64,000 bases of DNA from an uncultured Bacteroidales bacterium (GTDB lineage: Bacteria > Bacteroidota > Bacteroidia > Bacteroidales > CAIWKO01): contig CAIWKO010000036.1 of NCBI GenBank assembly GCA_903913285.1, positions 78,691 through 142,690 on the forward strand, written 5' to 3'. Below are positions 8,199-16,129 of the stretch, in pieces (the first letter of the stretch is position 1; every line of letters begins with the position of its first letter). Both the position numbers and the translations under genes were made by a program. The notes beneath the pieces are model-generated. The model was given only the letters and a program-made list of their open reading frames with translations. It did no database searches and was not told the origin of the DNA.

Positions 8199-9053
8199 CT
8201 ATTGAAGAGGATCTTTCGAAATTGTGCGTTGTTTGTTTGTTTTAACTATTCCCCAAATAATGAAACCTATTCCTAAAATAATAAATGGAATGCTTAGTAA
8301 TTGTCCCATATCAAGTTTCATTTGCTCTTCAAAAGGAACTTGTTTTTCCTTAATAAATTCGATAATGAACCGGGCAGCGAAAATCAGTGTAATTGCTAAT
8401 CCAAAAAAGAATCCATTTTGGAGTTTTTCCCGTTTGGTTTTGTATAAATAGAAAATCAAACCGAAAATAAATAAATACGCAATGGCTTCATAAAGTTGTG
8501 CAGGATGTCGAGGGATATTATCGACTTTTACAAAAATAAAAGACCAGGGAACATTTGAAGGAATTCCAATTATTTCAGAGTTCATTAAGTTGGCCAGCCT
8601 GATAAAACATCCGCCCAAAGGTGCAACAACCGCGATGAGATCAATTGTTTTAATAAATGATTCTTTTGTTTTTATTGAATAAAATATCAATGCCAGTATT
8701 AAACCGAAAGTGCCACCATGACTTGCCAGTCCCTTATAACCTACAAATGCATATCCACCATCTTCTTTGAGTTGAATTGGTATAAATATTTCTAATGGAT
8801 GACTCAGAAAATAAGAGGGTTCATAGAACAAACAATGACCCAATCTGGCACCAACAAAAATTCCAATTATCGCATAAATTGTCAAGACATTTAAGTTGGT
8901 AAGTGAAATATTTTCTTTCCGGAAGATCCATTTAAGAATGTAAAAACAGAGTACCAGGCCTCCGACAAATACTACACCGTAATATCTGATTGGAATCCCA
9001 AACAAAGTAAAAATGACGGGGTTGACATTCCAGTGTATAAAGTTTGCAACCAT
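8199..9053 (-). CDS. lgt: Prolipoprotein diacylglyceryl transferase
   Basis: This inner-membrane enzyme moves the diacylglyceryl group of phosphatidylglycerol to the lipobox cysteine of prolipoproteins. The 284 residues hold about seven membrane helices and the family signatures: an Arg-rich motif GARLGHCLFYEP, the SHGGTFG segment, and RHPAQLYEA near the C-terminal third. The order and spacing match Lgt. The length is usual for Bacteroidota. It is flanked by unrelated genes and is a housekeeping gene separating the metal genes from the next divergent promoter region. Confidence 0.96.
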   Translation of the reverse strand: MVANFIHWNVNPVIFTLFGIPIRYYGVVFVGGLVLCFYILKWIFRKENISLTNLNVLTIYAIIGIFVGARLGHCLFYEPSYFLSHPLEIFIPIQLKEDGGYAFVGYKGLASHGGTFGLILALIFYSIKTKESFIKTIDLIAVVAPLGGCFIRLANLMNSEIIGIPSNVPWSFIFVKVDNIPRHPAQLYEAIAYLFIFGLIFYLYKTKREKLQNGFFFGLAITLIFAARFIIEFIKEKQVPFEEQMKLDMGQLLSIPFIILGIGFIIWGIVKTNKQRTISKDPLQ

Positions 9054-9177
9054 ATTAATTATCAGTACCGTAGAAAAGTTTATAAAATGCGTTTGACGTT
9101 AATTTTCCTGTTGCGAAATTACTCATATTTGACAAGCATTTTTTGTTTTTTTGAAATTCGGGAAAATGTTAAATTCC

Positions 9178-9582
9178 TTAGTTGATCAAACTTTCAACCA
9201 TTTCTATCCGAACCGGATTATGATCTTTATCAATAGCAGCAAAAGTAAAACTTGCCTCTACTGCCTTACTTCTGTTATCGCTATCCATATCCTCGGTGAA
9301 TATCTCCACTTCTATTTCAATTTTCGCTTTTCCTGCTTTGGTTACTTTTCCGATAATTTCAGCAAAGGAACCATATTTTATGGGCTTCAGGAATTCCATT
9401 TTTCCACAACAAACTGTGACCATATTCATACGGGTGAAACGGGTAGCAGTGATATAAGCCACTTCGTCCATCCATTGCATAGCTGTGCCACCAAACAATG
9501 TATCATAGTCATTTACGGCATTGTGAAAAATCATTTTAAACTGACGGGTTTCGGTATTCATAATTCGTTCCTGAAGATTCAT
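9178..9582 (-). CDS. Acyl-CoA thioesterase, hotdog fold
   Basis: The sequence has the single-hotdog signature of YciA/BACH-type acyl-CoA hydrolases: DTLFGGTAMQWMDEVAYITA with the conserved Asp on the central helix, then a beta sheet with FLKPIKYGSFAEIIGKV. The expected reaction is hydrolysis of acyl-CoA to free acid and CoA in the cytosol. I chose the ATG at 9582 (135 residues); a TTG at 9600 and an ATG at 9561 are alternatives. The minus-strand box TAAATTTG at 9598-9605 would place the transcript start a few bases before this ATG. It is divergent from the DUF134 gene. Confidence 0.85.
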   Translation of the reverse strand: MNLQERIMNTETRQFKMIFHNAVNDYDTLFGGTAMQWMDEVAYITATRFTRMNMVTVCCGKMEFLKPIKYGSFAEIIGKVTKAGKAKIEIEVEIFTEDMDSDNRSKAVEASFTFAAIDKDHNPVRIEMVESLIN

Positions 9583-9622
9583 AAAAATATTTTTTTGCAA
9601 ATTTATAAAAATTATTGCACAT

Positions 9623-9660
9623 TATGAACAATAGTTCATTACCTTTGCAATGAACTATTG
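9623..9660. promoter_or_regulatory. Perfect 12-bp palindrome over the DUF134 promoter, with a second overlapping palindrome
   Basis: CAATAGTTCATT (9629-9640) and AATGAACTATTG (9649-9660) are perfect inverted repeats flanking an 8-base centre. The -7 box TACCTTTG (9640-9647) sits exactly in the centre. A second inverted repeat, ATGAAC-aata-GTTCAT, occupies 9623-9638 and shares a half-site. The three TGAAC/GTTCA half-sites look like an operator that would block the promoter of the downstream operon. The most obvious candidates to bind it are the DUF134 protein encoded 11 bases downstream or the Crp/Fnr protein at 3454. Confidence 0.7.
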
Positions 9661-9670
9661 CTAATAAAGT

Positions 9671-10267
9671 ATGTCACCCAGACCATTAAGAATAAGAAAG
9701 GTTAGTAATCCTCCGATAATATCAGGGTTGAAACCTTATGGTAATAAATCTGCACATGGCAAAACAGAGGTTGTATTTCTTCAATATGAAGAATACGAAG
9801 CCATACGATTATGTGATTTTGAGATGCTGAATCATCTTGAGGCTTCCGTAAAGATGAATGTTTCAAGACCTACGGTTACAAGAATATACGCCCAAGCAAG
9901 GTATAAAATTGCAGATGCTATAGTGACCGGCAAACAAATAATCATAGAAGGCGGCAAAGTTTATTTTGACAGTGAGTGGTATGTATGTTCATCCTGCGGC
10001 TGTTTTTTCAATCATCCTGAGAAACAAGATACAGTTGCCAACTGTCCTTTATGCGGAAGTAGCCAGATTTCAAATTGTGATCAAATTCCCGATGATTCAA
10101 TTGATACAAAACCACAATGTGATGATGGTTGTATTTGTCTCGCCTGTGGCTATGAAGAAACACATCAGTCAGGGAATCCTTGTGTAAATATAATATGCCC
10201 ACAATGTAATGAACCAATGCGCCGAAAAAACAGTCCACATAGCAGAAAATTTAAAAATGCTTTATAA
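9671..10267 (+). CDS. DUF134 DNA-binding protein with C-terminal zinc ribbons
   Basis: Residues 1-95 match the DUF134 domain: a PRPLRIRKV start, then LQYEEYEAIRLCDFEMLNHLEAS and a helix-turn-helix (MNVSRPTVTRIYAQARYKIADAI). The C-terminal half carries several CxxC pairs (CSSCGCFF, CPLCGS, CLACGY, CPQCNEPM), probably two zinc ribbons or an iron site. DUF134 proteins are often next to NifX-like proteins in anaerobes and are thought to be transcription factors. Its stop overlaps the ATG of the next gene by one base (TAATG), so translation is probably coupled. It is 198 residues long, and is the first gene of the Hdr operon. Confidence 0.88.
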   Translation: MSPRPLRIRKVSNPPIISGLKPYGNKSAHGKTEVVFLQYEEYEAIRLCDFEMLNHLEASVKMNVSRPTVTRIYAQARYKIADAIVTGKQIIIEGGKVYFDSEWYVCSSCGCFFNHPEKQDTVANCPLCGSSQISNCDQIPDDSIDTKPQCDDGCICLACGYEETHQSGNPCVNIICPQCNEPMRRKNSPHSRKFKNAL

Positions 10268-10605
10268 TGAAAGTAGCAATTACCAGTACAGGAAATAGTT
10301 TGGGTAGCCACCTCGACCAACGCTTTGGCAGATGTGACTTTTTCGTTATTTACGACACAGAAACCAAAGCATTGGAATATATCCCAAATCCAAATAAGGA
10401 GGCTCTTGAGGGCGCAGGTCCCGCATCAGTGCAATTAGTTGCCAGCCGAAATGTTAATAAAATAATCTCCGGAGAATTTGGAATTAAAATTAAGTCATTG
10501 CTTGACAGTTTAAAAATTCAGATGATCATTTTTAAAGAACCCGACAAAAAAATAAAAGATATCATTGATATATTAAACAACACATCGCAAACACACAGTA
10601 AATAG
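10267..10605 (+). CDS. NifX/NifB-type Fe-Mo cluster-binding domain protein (first copy)
   Basis: The 112 residues follow the dinitrogenase iron-molybdenum cofactor biosynthesis fold: an MKVAITSTG start, LDQRFGRCDFFVIYD, and a glycine-rich middle. These small cytosolic proteins carry Fe-S or Fe-Mo clusters. No nif structural genes are in the window, so a nitrogenase role is unlikely; cluster delivery or redox sensing for the neighbouring Hdr proteins is an inference. It is coupled to the DUF134 gene and lies 30 bases before a second member of the family. Confidence 0.85.
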   Translation: MKVAITSTGNSLGSHLDQRFGRCDFFVIYDTETKALEYIPNPNKEALEGAGPASVQLVASRNVNKIISGEFGIKIKSLLDSLKIQMIIFKEPDKKIKDIIDILNNTSQTHSK

Positions 10606-10635
10606 TTTTTTAAATTTAAACATGGGGAATCTTTT

Positions 10636-10974
10636 ATGAAAATTGCTATTCCGACAATTGGTGGTATTCTTGATGAATACTTTGAATCTTGTGAAGTTTT
10701 TACAATATTTTCAGTGGATGATTCGTATAACATATTAGATTCTGAAATATTTTATACACCTGAGGGCTGTGATTGTAAAAATAACAAACCACTGATTATG
10801 CAAGAGAAAGGAGTTACATTCATGGTTGCCTATAAAATGCCTTCACATGCAGACGGTGTTTGCGAGAAGCATGGTATTGAAGTTCACCTGGGCTATACAG
10901 GTAATGTTCGTGAAGTAGCTGAAGCTTTTTTACAAAAAAAAGTTAATTTAATAACAGATGAAGCCAGAAAGTAA
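10636..10974 (+). CDS. NifX/NifB-type Fe-Mo cluster-binding domain protein (second copy)
   Basis: Same fold and length as its neighbour (112 residues, MKIAIPTIGG start) but only distantly similar to it. It has cysteines at the CDCKN site in the middle and near the C-terminal third (GVCEKHG), where the first copy has none. The pair may make a heterodimer, or they may bind different clusters. The last 17 bases overlap the start of the HdrC-like gene in another frame, a sign of coupled translation within the operon. Confidence 0.8.
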   Translation: MKIAIPTIGGILDEYFESCEVFTIFSVDDSYNILDSEIFYTPEGCDCKNNKPLIMQEKGVTFMVAYKMPSHADGVCEKHGIEVHLGYTGNVREVAEAFLQKKVNLITDEARK

Positions 10975-11587
10975 AAATATTAAAGAAGTTTTAGAAAAAG
11001 ATATTCTTTTTATAGAAGGATTGAACGGCTGTATAAACTGTGGGACTTGCACTGCTATTTGCCCGGCAGCAAAATTCTTCGACTACGATCCGCGTCAACT
11101 TATGGATACAGTTCAAAGCATGAATAATGACGAGTTAATTGAACTATTAAAAAGTGATATCATTTGGTATTGCGGACAATGTTTAAGCTGCAAAACCCGT
11201 TGCCCACGAAATAATGTTCCGGGATTCATCATAACAGCCTTACGAAGATTATCGCAAGATATCGGATATTTTGCACAATCAGCAGAAGGCAGAAAACAGT
11301 TAACCGTGAAACGAATTGTAGGTGAGAATATTATTAAATACGGCTACTGTGTTTACATTGATGAAATAGAACTGAACGGGCATCCTGAACAAGGACCCGT
11401 TTGGCAATGGTATAAAAACAATGCAGCAAGTATTTTGAAAAAACTTGGTGCAAATTACAAAGGAAGCGGCGAAGGGACACTGAGAGAAATCTCAGAATCT
11501 GATTTAGCGGAATTAAACAGCATTTTAAAAGAAACAGGCGCGTTGGAAAAATTTGACAACATAGAAAGATACTGTCATGAAGATTGA
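10958..11587 (+). CDS. HdrC-like heterodisulfide reductase iron-sulfur subunit
   Basis: The first 90 residues carry two 4Fe-4S motifs, C25, C28, C31, C35 and C72, C75, C78, C82 (CxxCxxCxxxCP), spaced as in HdrC. The rest is helical and lacks cysteine clusters apart from the end. HdrC passes electrons to the HdrB catalytic subunit, which is encoded next with an 11-base overlap. At 209 residues it is near the usual length. No HdrA flavoprotein gene is nearby. It probably works in the cytosol on a disulfide or persulfide substrate. It is on the same transcript as the DUF134 and NifX-like genes. Confidence 0.88.
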   Translation: MKPESKNIKEVLEKDILFIEGLNGCINCGTCTAICPAAKFFDYDPRQLMDTVQSMNNDELIELLKSDIIWYCGQCLSCKTRCPRNNVPGFIITALRRLSQDIGYFAQSAEGRKQLTVKRIVGENIIKYGYCVYIDEIELNGHPEQGPVWQWYKNNAASILKKLGANYKGSGEGTLREISESDLAELNSILKETGALEKFDNIERYCHED

Positions 11588-12647
11588 TGGCAAACAAAAT
11601 ATCTGGAAAGAATATCAAAAAGAAATTCCAGACGACAATTATTATTATGCACGCAGTTGCATACGACAGAACTTTTTTCCTGCATCGGAAGAAACTTTCC
11701 TGAAAATCATTAAGGAAGTTTTAGGGAAAAATATATACGACGATGCTCATCAAACTACTTGCACAGGGATTGCTTATCATTCCGATCTGGTTTCTTTTGA
11801 CACCACTATGACCGTGGTTGCCCGTCAGTTTTCGCTTATGAATAATGTGCAGCTCAAAAACTTCGTGATCTCATGTGTTACTTCTTTTGGGATATATTCA
11901 GAAGCTATGGAAACATGGAAAAATTTTCCTGAAACTCTTGAAAAGACAAAAGAGCATTTAAAAAATGCAACAGGGCGTGATTTCACTTCACCGGAAATCA
12001 TTGCTCACACAAGTGATATTATTTATAAGTACCGGGAACAAATCAAAGAAAAAGCGAAATTTCATTTGGTTAATAAAAACACCGGAAAACCTTTACGGGT
12101 GGTGGAACATATCGGATGTCATTATGCAAAGATATTTCCAAGCAAAGGCATTGGAGGCGCTGAATTTCCATCAGTATTATCGGGAATGATTGAAAGCTGG
12201 GGAGGCGAAATAATTGATTATCCTGAACGCAGACATTGCTGTGGTTTTGGGTTTCGGCATTATATAATAAAAGAAAACCGGGGATATTCCTTATCAAATA
12301 CCAAAGTAAAATTCGATAGCATGGAACCCTATAAACCGGATTTTGTAATTACAAATTGTCCTGGCTGCACTTTCTTTATGGATAGATGGCAATATGTGAT
12401 TGCCGAAATGGATAATAAAACTTATGGGGAAAATGGTTTTGGTATTCCGGTTTTAACTTATGAAGAAGTTGCCGGGCTTGTTTTAGGATTTACACCTTAC
12501 ACTCTGGGACTACAATTGCACCAGGTTAGTATAGAACCGTTAATGGATAAAATTGGAATACCCTATGATATTAATGAAAAATATCTTGGTTTTGAAAATG
12601 AAGAAATCGGGAGACCTGAAAAACCGAAAGTTTTACAAGTAATTTAA
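11577..12647 (+). CDS. HdrB-like CCG-domain protein with one intact and one degenerate cluster motif
   Basis: HdrB binds noncubane 4Fe-4S clusters through two CCG motifs (Cx31-39CCx35-36CxxC) and reduces disulfides. Here the C-terminal motif is intact: C181, C221, C222, C261, C264 (HIGCHY, HCCGFGF, NCPGC). The N-terminal one is degenerate: single cysteines at 28, 62 and 100 stand where CC and CxxC are expected. The protein may therefore hold one catalytic cluster. At 356 residues it is longer than methanogen HdrB (about 290). It probably pairs with the adjacent HdrC-like subunit to reduce or form a sulfur-sulfur bond in the cytosol. Substrate unknown. Confidence 0.86.
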   Translation: MKIDGKQNIWKEYQKEIPDDNYYYARSCIRQNFFPASEETFLKIIKEVLGKNIYDDAHQTTCTGIAYHSDLVSFDTTMTVVARQFSLMNNVQLKNFVISCVTSFGIYSEAMETWKNFPETLEKTKEHLKNATGRDFTSPEIIAHTSDIIYKYREQIKEKAKFHLVNKNTGKPLRVVEHIGCHYAKIFPSKGIGGAEFPSVLSGMIESWGGEIIDYPERRHCCGFGFRHYIIKENRGYSLSNTKVKFDSMEPYKPDFVITNCPGCTFFMDRWQYVIAEMDNKTYGENGFGIPVLTYEEVAGLVLGFTPYTLGLQLHQVSIEPLMDKIGIPYDINEKYLGFENEEIGRPEKPKVLQVI

Positions 12648-12655
12648 GAAAAAAA

Positions 12656-13219
12656 ATGAATTGTATAGATTGTATAGATAAAATTTGCAGAAAACAGACC
12701 AGCTCCTGTACCATGGAACGTTTAAAAAAGTATGAAAACATTCATCTTTACAAAAACTTTTCGACCATTGAGGTTGTGGATGCCGCTGCACAATTAGTTG
12801 ATAACGGACGGGCCGGTAAATTGTCGAGAGTCGAAGAAATTATGGAGTTTGCACGCTTAATGCACTATCAAAAAATAGGGCTGGCTTATTGTTATGGAAT
12901 GGAAAAGCAAGCAGAAAAATTTCAAAGACTTTTCAGAAAAAACGGGTTTGAAGTGACTGCCATCTCATGTAGCGTAGGAGGATTAAAACAAAGCGAAGTA
13001 AATTCAAAGAGTTGTATTCATAAAGTTACCTGCAACCCTATTGGACAAGCATATCAATTAAATACAGAGAAGGTGGACTTAACACTTGTTATTGGCATTT
13101 GTATGGGACATGATATCTTATTACAACGTAATCTGAATATGGATTTTACGACATTGGTTGTAAAAGACAGAGTATTTAGTCATAATCCATTAAAACAAAT
13201 AGAGGATATTGAAGTATAG
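12656..13219 (+). CDS. DUF1847 metal-binding protein
   Basis: The N-terminus carries a cysteine-rich site (C3, C6, C11, C18) of the kind that names this family as metal-binding. A Rossmann-like core follows, including KIGLAYCYGMEKQAEKFQ and DLTLVIGICMGHDILLQR. The 187 residues are typical. The family is common in anaerobes and has no assigned reaction. Here it follows HdrB by 8 bases and precedes a PLP trans-sulfuration enzyme, so a role in sulfur transfer or thiol chemistry is a reasonable inference. A putative metal site at the start and a further CMGHD segment could hold a cofactor. Confidence 0.82.
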   Translation: MNCIDCIDKICRKQTSSCTMERLKKYENIHLYKNFSTIEVVDAAAQLVDNGRAGKLSRVEEIMEFARLMHYQKIGLAYCYGMEKQAEKFQRLFRKNGFEVTAISCSVGGLKQSEVNSKSCIHKVTCNPIGQAYQLNTEKVDLTLVIGICMGHDILLQRNLNMDFTTLVVKDRVFSHNPLKQIEDIEV

Positions 13220-13262
13220 AAAATCGATTATAAATCACAGAACATTAATTAAAACGCAAAAA

Positions 13263-14444
13263 ATGAACACAAACGACTATGGTTTTAATACCAAACTGAT
13301 TCACGCCGGAGCAATAGAAGATGAATACGGAAGTGCAACCGTTCCCATTTATCAAACATCTACTTTCCGTTTCAAAAATGCACAAGAAGGAGCAGATTGT
13401 TTCTCAGGAAAAAGTAAAGGCTATATTTACACACGTATTGCAAATCCAACAATCCGGGCTTTTGAACAAAATATAGCAGCCCTGGAAAATGGTTTCGATG
13501 GAATAGCCACAAGTTCGGGAATGGGGGCAATAAACTGTGTATATATGGCTCTGCTTGGTGCCAATAGTCATATCATCAGTTCCGATGCAGTTTATGGTCC
13601 GGCACGGGGTGTGCTGGAACAGGATTTTTCGCGTTTTAATGTGGAAGCTAGTTTTGTGAATACTTCAGATATTGAAAATATTAAAGCAGCCATTAAACCT
13701 AATACCAAAGTACTATATATAGAAACACCGGCTAATCCGACAATGGACATTACTGACATTGTTGCCTGTGCCAAAATTGCCAAAGAAAACAATTTGATTT
13801 TGGTGGTTGACAATACTTTTTCTTCTCCTTATTTACAAAAGCCACTGGATTTAGGTGCTGATGTAGTATTACACTCAGTAACCAAATTCATAAACGGACA
13901 TGCTGATATTGTCGGTGGAGTAATAGTAACAAAGGACCCTGAATTATATAAAAAGTTACGTCATTCCATGGTGTATATGGGGTGCAATATGGACCCGACA
14001 CAGGCCTATATGGTTTTAAGAGGAGTAAAAACATTGTCACTGCGTATAGAACGTGCCCAGGAAAGCGCTATGAAAATTGCCAAGTTCTTACAATCTCACC
14101 CGAAGATAGCCTGGATAAGATATCCGGGATTAGAAACCCATCCTCAATATGAATTGGCGAAAACCCAAATGAAAGGTTTTGGAGCTATGATGAGCTTTGG
14201 TCTTAAGGGAGGATATCAGGCAGGAAGTAAATTAATGGACAATGTGCATCTGGCAGTATTAGCAGTTTCTTTAGGAGGTGTCGAAACTCTTATTCAGCAT
14301 CCTGCATCGATGACACACGCGGCAGTGAGTAAAGAAAACAAACTGTCAGCCGGTATCACAGATGACTTAGTCAGGTTTTCTGTGGGAATTGAAGATGTTG
14401 AGGACATTATCACTGACTTAAAACAAGGGTTGGAATCGGTATAA
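13263..14444 (+). CDS. Trans-sulfuration PLP enzyme (cystathionine/methionine gamma-lyase family)
   Basis: The fold-type I Cys/Met metabolism family is clear: a YIYTRIANPTI segment, an SSGMGAINCVYMA loop binding PLP phosphate, and the catalytic lysine in HSVTKFINGHADIVGG. Reactions in the family break or form a bond at the gamma carbon of cysteine, homocysteine or methionine derivatives. The segment VYGPARGVLEQDF lacks the active-site cysteine that methionine gamma-lyases have at this place, so cystathionine or homocysteine lysis or sulfhydrylation is also possible. I chose the ATG at 13263 (393 residues) because a start at 13209 would add a non-homologous tail overlapping DUF1847. It sits in the sulfur operon. 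Confidence 0.88.
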   Translation: MNTNDYGFNTKLIHAGAIEDEYGSATVPIYQTSTFRFKNAQEGADCFSGKSKGYIYTRIANPTIRAFEQNIAALENGFDGIATSSGMGAINCVYMALLGANSHIISSDAVYGPARGVLEQDFSRFNVEASFVNTSDIENIKAAIKPNTKVLYIETPANPTMDITDIVACAKIAKENNLILVVDNTFSSPYLQKPLDLGADVVLHSVTKFINGHADIVGGVIVTKDPELYKKLRHSMVYMGCNMDPTQAYMVLRGVKTLSLRIERAQESAMKIAKFLQSHPKIAWIRYPGLETHPQYELAKTQMKGFGAMMSFGLKGGYQAGSKLMDNVHLAVLAVSLGGVETLIQHPASMTHAAVSKENKLSAGITDDLVRFSVGIEDVEDIITDLKQGLESV

Positions 14445-14455
14445 TTATAAAAAAC

Positions 14456-15148
14456 ATGAACCAAATTTCACAACGGACAAAAAAATCACAATCTATTATT
14501 GACAACATATTAAAGAAAAGAATTATGCCAAATCATTTTGACAAAGCTGCCCAGGATTGGGATAAAAACCAAATACATGTGAAAAGGACTGAAGCGATTG
14601 CTAAGATAATTTCAGATAAAATTGAATTTAAAAACAAAATGATTGCTCTTGAATTTGGAGCAGGCACGGGCTTGTTGAGCTTTGCTCTCAAAGATCATTT
14701 TGCTGAAATCACGCTGATGGACAGTTCGGCTGAGATGATTAAGACCACTGTAGAAAAGATAAAAGACTCCGGAGTGACACACATGTTCCCGCTGCTGTTT
14801 GATCTGGAAAAAGAAGATTATAACTCAAAAACTTTTGATGTTATTTTCACACAAATGGTGATGCACCATGTAGAAGATATTGAAAATATGATCGCGAAGT
14901 TTTCAATGCTTTTAAAAAACAGCGGTAAATTGGTGATAGCTGATTTGTATAAAGAAGACGGAAGTTTTCACGAAATGGAATTTCATGGCCATTTGGGTTT
15001 CGATCCTGAACAATTGGCTGAAATCCTTAAGAAAAAGGAATTTATAAATATAAACTATCAAAAATGTTTTGAAATTGAACGACCTCTGGAAGACGGGAAA
15101 ATAAAGAAATACCCTGTGTTTTTGATGACCGCTGAAAAACCAATTTAG
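14456..15148 (+). CDS. Class I SAM-dependent methyltransferase
   Basis: Motif I (LEFGAGTGLLSF), the strand-2 acidic residue (LMDSS) and a motif IV-like QMVMHHVEDIE give a standard small-molecule methyltransferase of the ubiquinone/arsenite-like group. It lies 11 bases after the PLP enzyme, so it is probably the last gene of the operon. The N-terminal 23 residues before a second ATG at 14525 are basic and may not be translated; the shorter form starts MPNHFDKAAQDWD. The substrate cannot be read from sequence. Given its place, a thiol, sulfide or a sulfur amino acid product is likely, as inference. Confidence 0.82.
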   Translation: MNQISQRTKKSQSIIDNILKKRIMPNHFDKAAQDWDKNQIHVKRTEAIAKIISDKIEFKNKMIALEFGAGTGLLSFALKDHFAEITLMDSSAEMIKTTVEKIKDSGVTHMFPLLFDLEKEDYNSKTFDVIFTQMVMHHVEDIENMIAKFSMLLKNSGKLVIADLYKEDGSFHEMEFHGHLGFDPEQLAEILKKKEFININYQKCFEIERPLEDGKIKKYPVFLMTAEKPI

Positions 15149-15189
15149 ATTAACCAAACGTTTCATAAATAATATTAACCAATAAAAAA

Positions 15190-15203
15190 AAGGAGAACAA
15201 AAA
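15190..15203 (+). promoter_or_regulatory. Strong Shine-Dalgarno site
   Basis: The bases AAAGGAG lie about nine bases before the ATG at 15204. Such a site is unusual in this phylum and in this window, and suggests the exported repeat protein is made in high amounts. Confidence 0.5.
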
Positions 15204-15626
15204 ATGAAAACAAAAATTATGATTATCAGTTTCGTTGTAATTCTGGTTTCTGCAATGGGAGCCGCTGCACAACAAAAAAGCACAACAAATGCAAGTTCCA
15301 CAACTGTTTCCAATAACAAGGGACCTAATTTTGTGGACAAGAATAATGATGGCATATGCGATCACAGAACGACTGGAACAGCTACGAAAAGCTTAACCGG
15401 TAAAAATTTTGTTGATAAAAATAATGACGGCATATGTGACAACAGGCAAACATCCAATAACACTCAAAATGCTAAAGGTAAAAACTATGTAGACAAAAAC
15501 AATGATGGTATTTGCGATAACAGGCAAGGCAACAATAGCGGAACCTGCTGTGGAAAAGGGAATGGATACGGAAAAGGAAAATGCAATGGTAATGGATGCC
15601 AACACCGTCACGGATGGAAAAATTGA
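15204..15626 (+). CDS. Exported protein with three calcium-type repeats and a Cys/His tail
   Basis: A signal peptide (ending SAMGAAAQ, about residue 23) is followed by a Ser/Thr-rich linker and three copies of a repeat that includes FVDKNNDGICDNR. The DxNxDG core resembles the thrombospondin type 3 or dockerin-like calcium loop. The C-terminal tail is rich in Gly, Asn, Cys and His (TCCGKGNGYGKGKCNGNGCQHRHGW). The repeats occur every 26 residues exactly. It would be secreted or periplasmic and could bind calcium or other metals. Function unknown. It stands between a methyltransferase and a NifX-like protein, upstream of the copper receptor. Confidence 0.8.
   Translation: MKTKIMIISFVVILVSAMGAAAQQKSTTNASSTTVSNNKGPNFVDKNNDGICDHRTTGTATKSLTGKNFVDKNNDGICDNRQTSNNTQNAKGKNYVDKNNDGICDNRQGNNSGTCCGKGNGYGKGKCNGNGCQHRHGWKN
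15327..15524 (+). repeat. Three coding repeats with an exact 78-bp period
   Basis: Unit starts are at 15327, 15405 and 15483. Each begins with the codons for NFV or NYV and continues DKNNDGICD. Synonymous differences between the copies show they have been kept by selection on the protein, not copied recently. Confidence 0.8.
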
Positions 15627-15689
15627 AATCAATAATGATTATTAATCGGGGAAAAGTTTCCCAAATAATAAATTTTACTAAATAAAACT

Positions 15690-16088
15690 ATGATAAAGAA
15701 CATGAAAATTGCCGTACCGGTTACTAATAATAACCAAATTGATGACCATTTTGGTCATTGCGAATCCTATAATATTTATAACATAATCGAAAACGGAGAG
15801 ATAAGCGGAGTGGAAAATGTACCGTCACCACAGGGTTGCGGATGCAAATCAAACATTGCAGGTGTCCTGGCAGCAAAGGGAGTAAGTATTATGCTGGCTG
15901 GCGGAATAGGCGGAGGTGCTATTAATGTGTTGAATTATTCGGGCATTGAAGTGGTTCGCGGTTGCTCGGGAGATGCAGCAGAGGTGGTAAAGCTTTTTGT
16001 TGAAGGAAGTGTTTTAGATAGCGGAAGCAGTTGTCAACAACACGAGCATCATCATGCCGATGGGCAAGATCATGTGTGTAATCACTAG
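15690..16088 (+). CDS. NifX/NifB-type cluster-binding protein with His-rich tail (third copy)
   Basis: The fold matches the two upstream copies (KIAVPVTNNNQIDDHFGHCESYNIY), with a GCGCKS cysteine site that they share only partly. An added C-terminal tail (HEHHHADGQDHVCNH) is a likely metal-binding patch. The start could be the ATG at 15690 or the one at 15702. It lies 63 bases after the calcium-repeat gene and 41 before the copper-type TonB receptor on the same strand. The tail links it to metal handling, perhaps as a copper or nickel buffer or sensor; this is inference. Confidence 0.82.
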   Translation: MIKNMKIAVPVTNNNQIDDHFGHCESYNIYNIIENGEISGVENVPSPQGCGCKSNIAGVLAAKGVSIMLAGGIGGGAINVLNYSGIEVVRGCSGDAAEVVKLFVEGSVLDSGSSCQQHEHHHADGQDHVCNH

Positions 16089-16129
16089 AGAATAAAAAAA
16101 ATAAAGACGTCCTCTAAAAATCTTATTAT

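Noticed and set aside
10267..10974. Nitrogen fixation genes
   Set aside because: The proteins are NifX-like only; there are no nifHDKENB genes, and such domains are common in non-fixing anaerobes.
13263..14444. Firm call as methionine gamma-lyase
   Set aside because: The active-site cysteine of that enzyme is not in the VYGPARG segment, so the family call was kept general.
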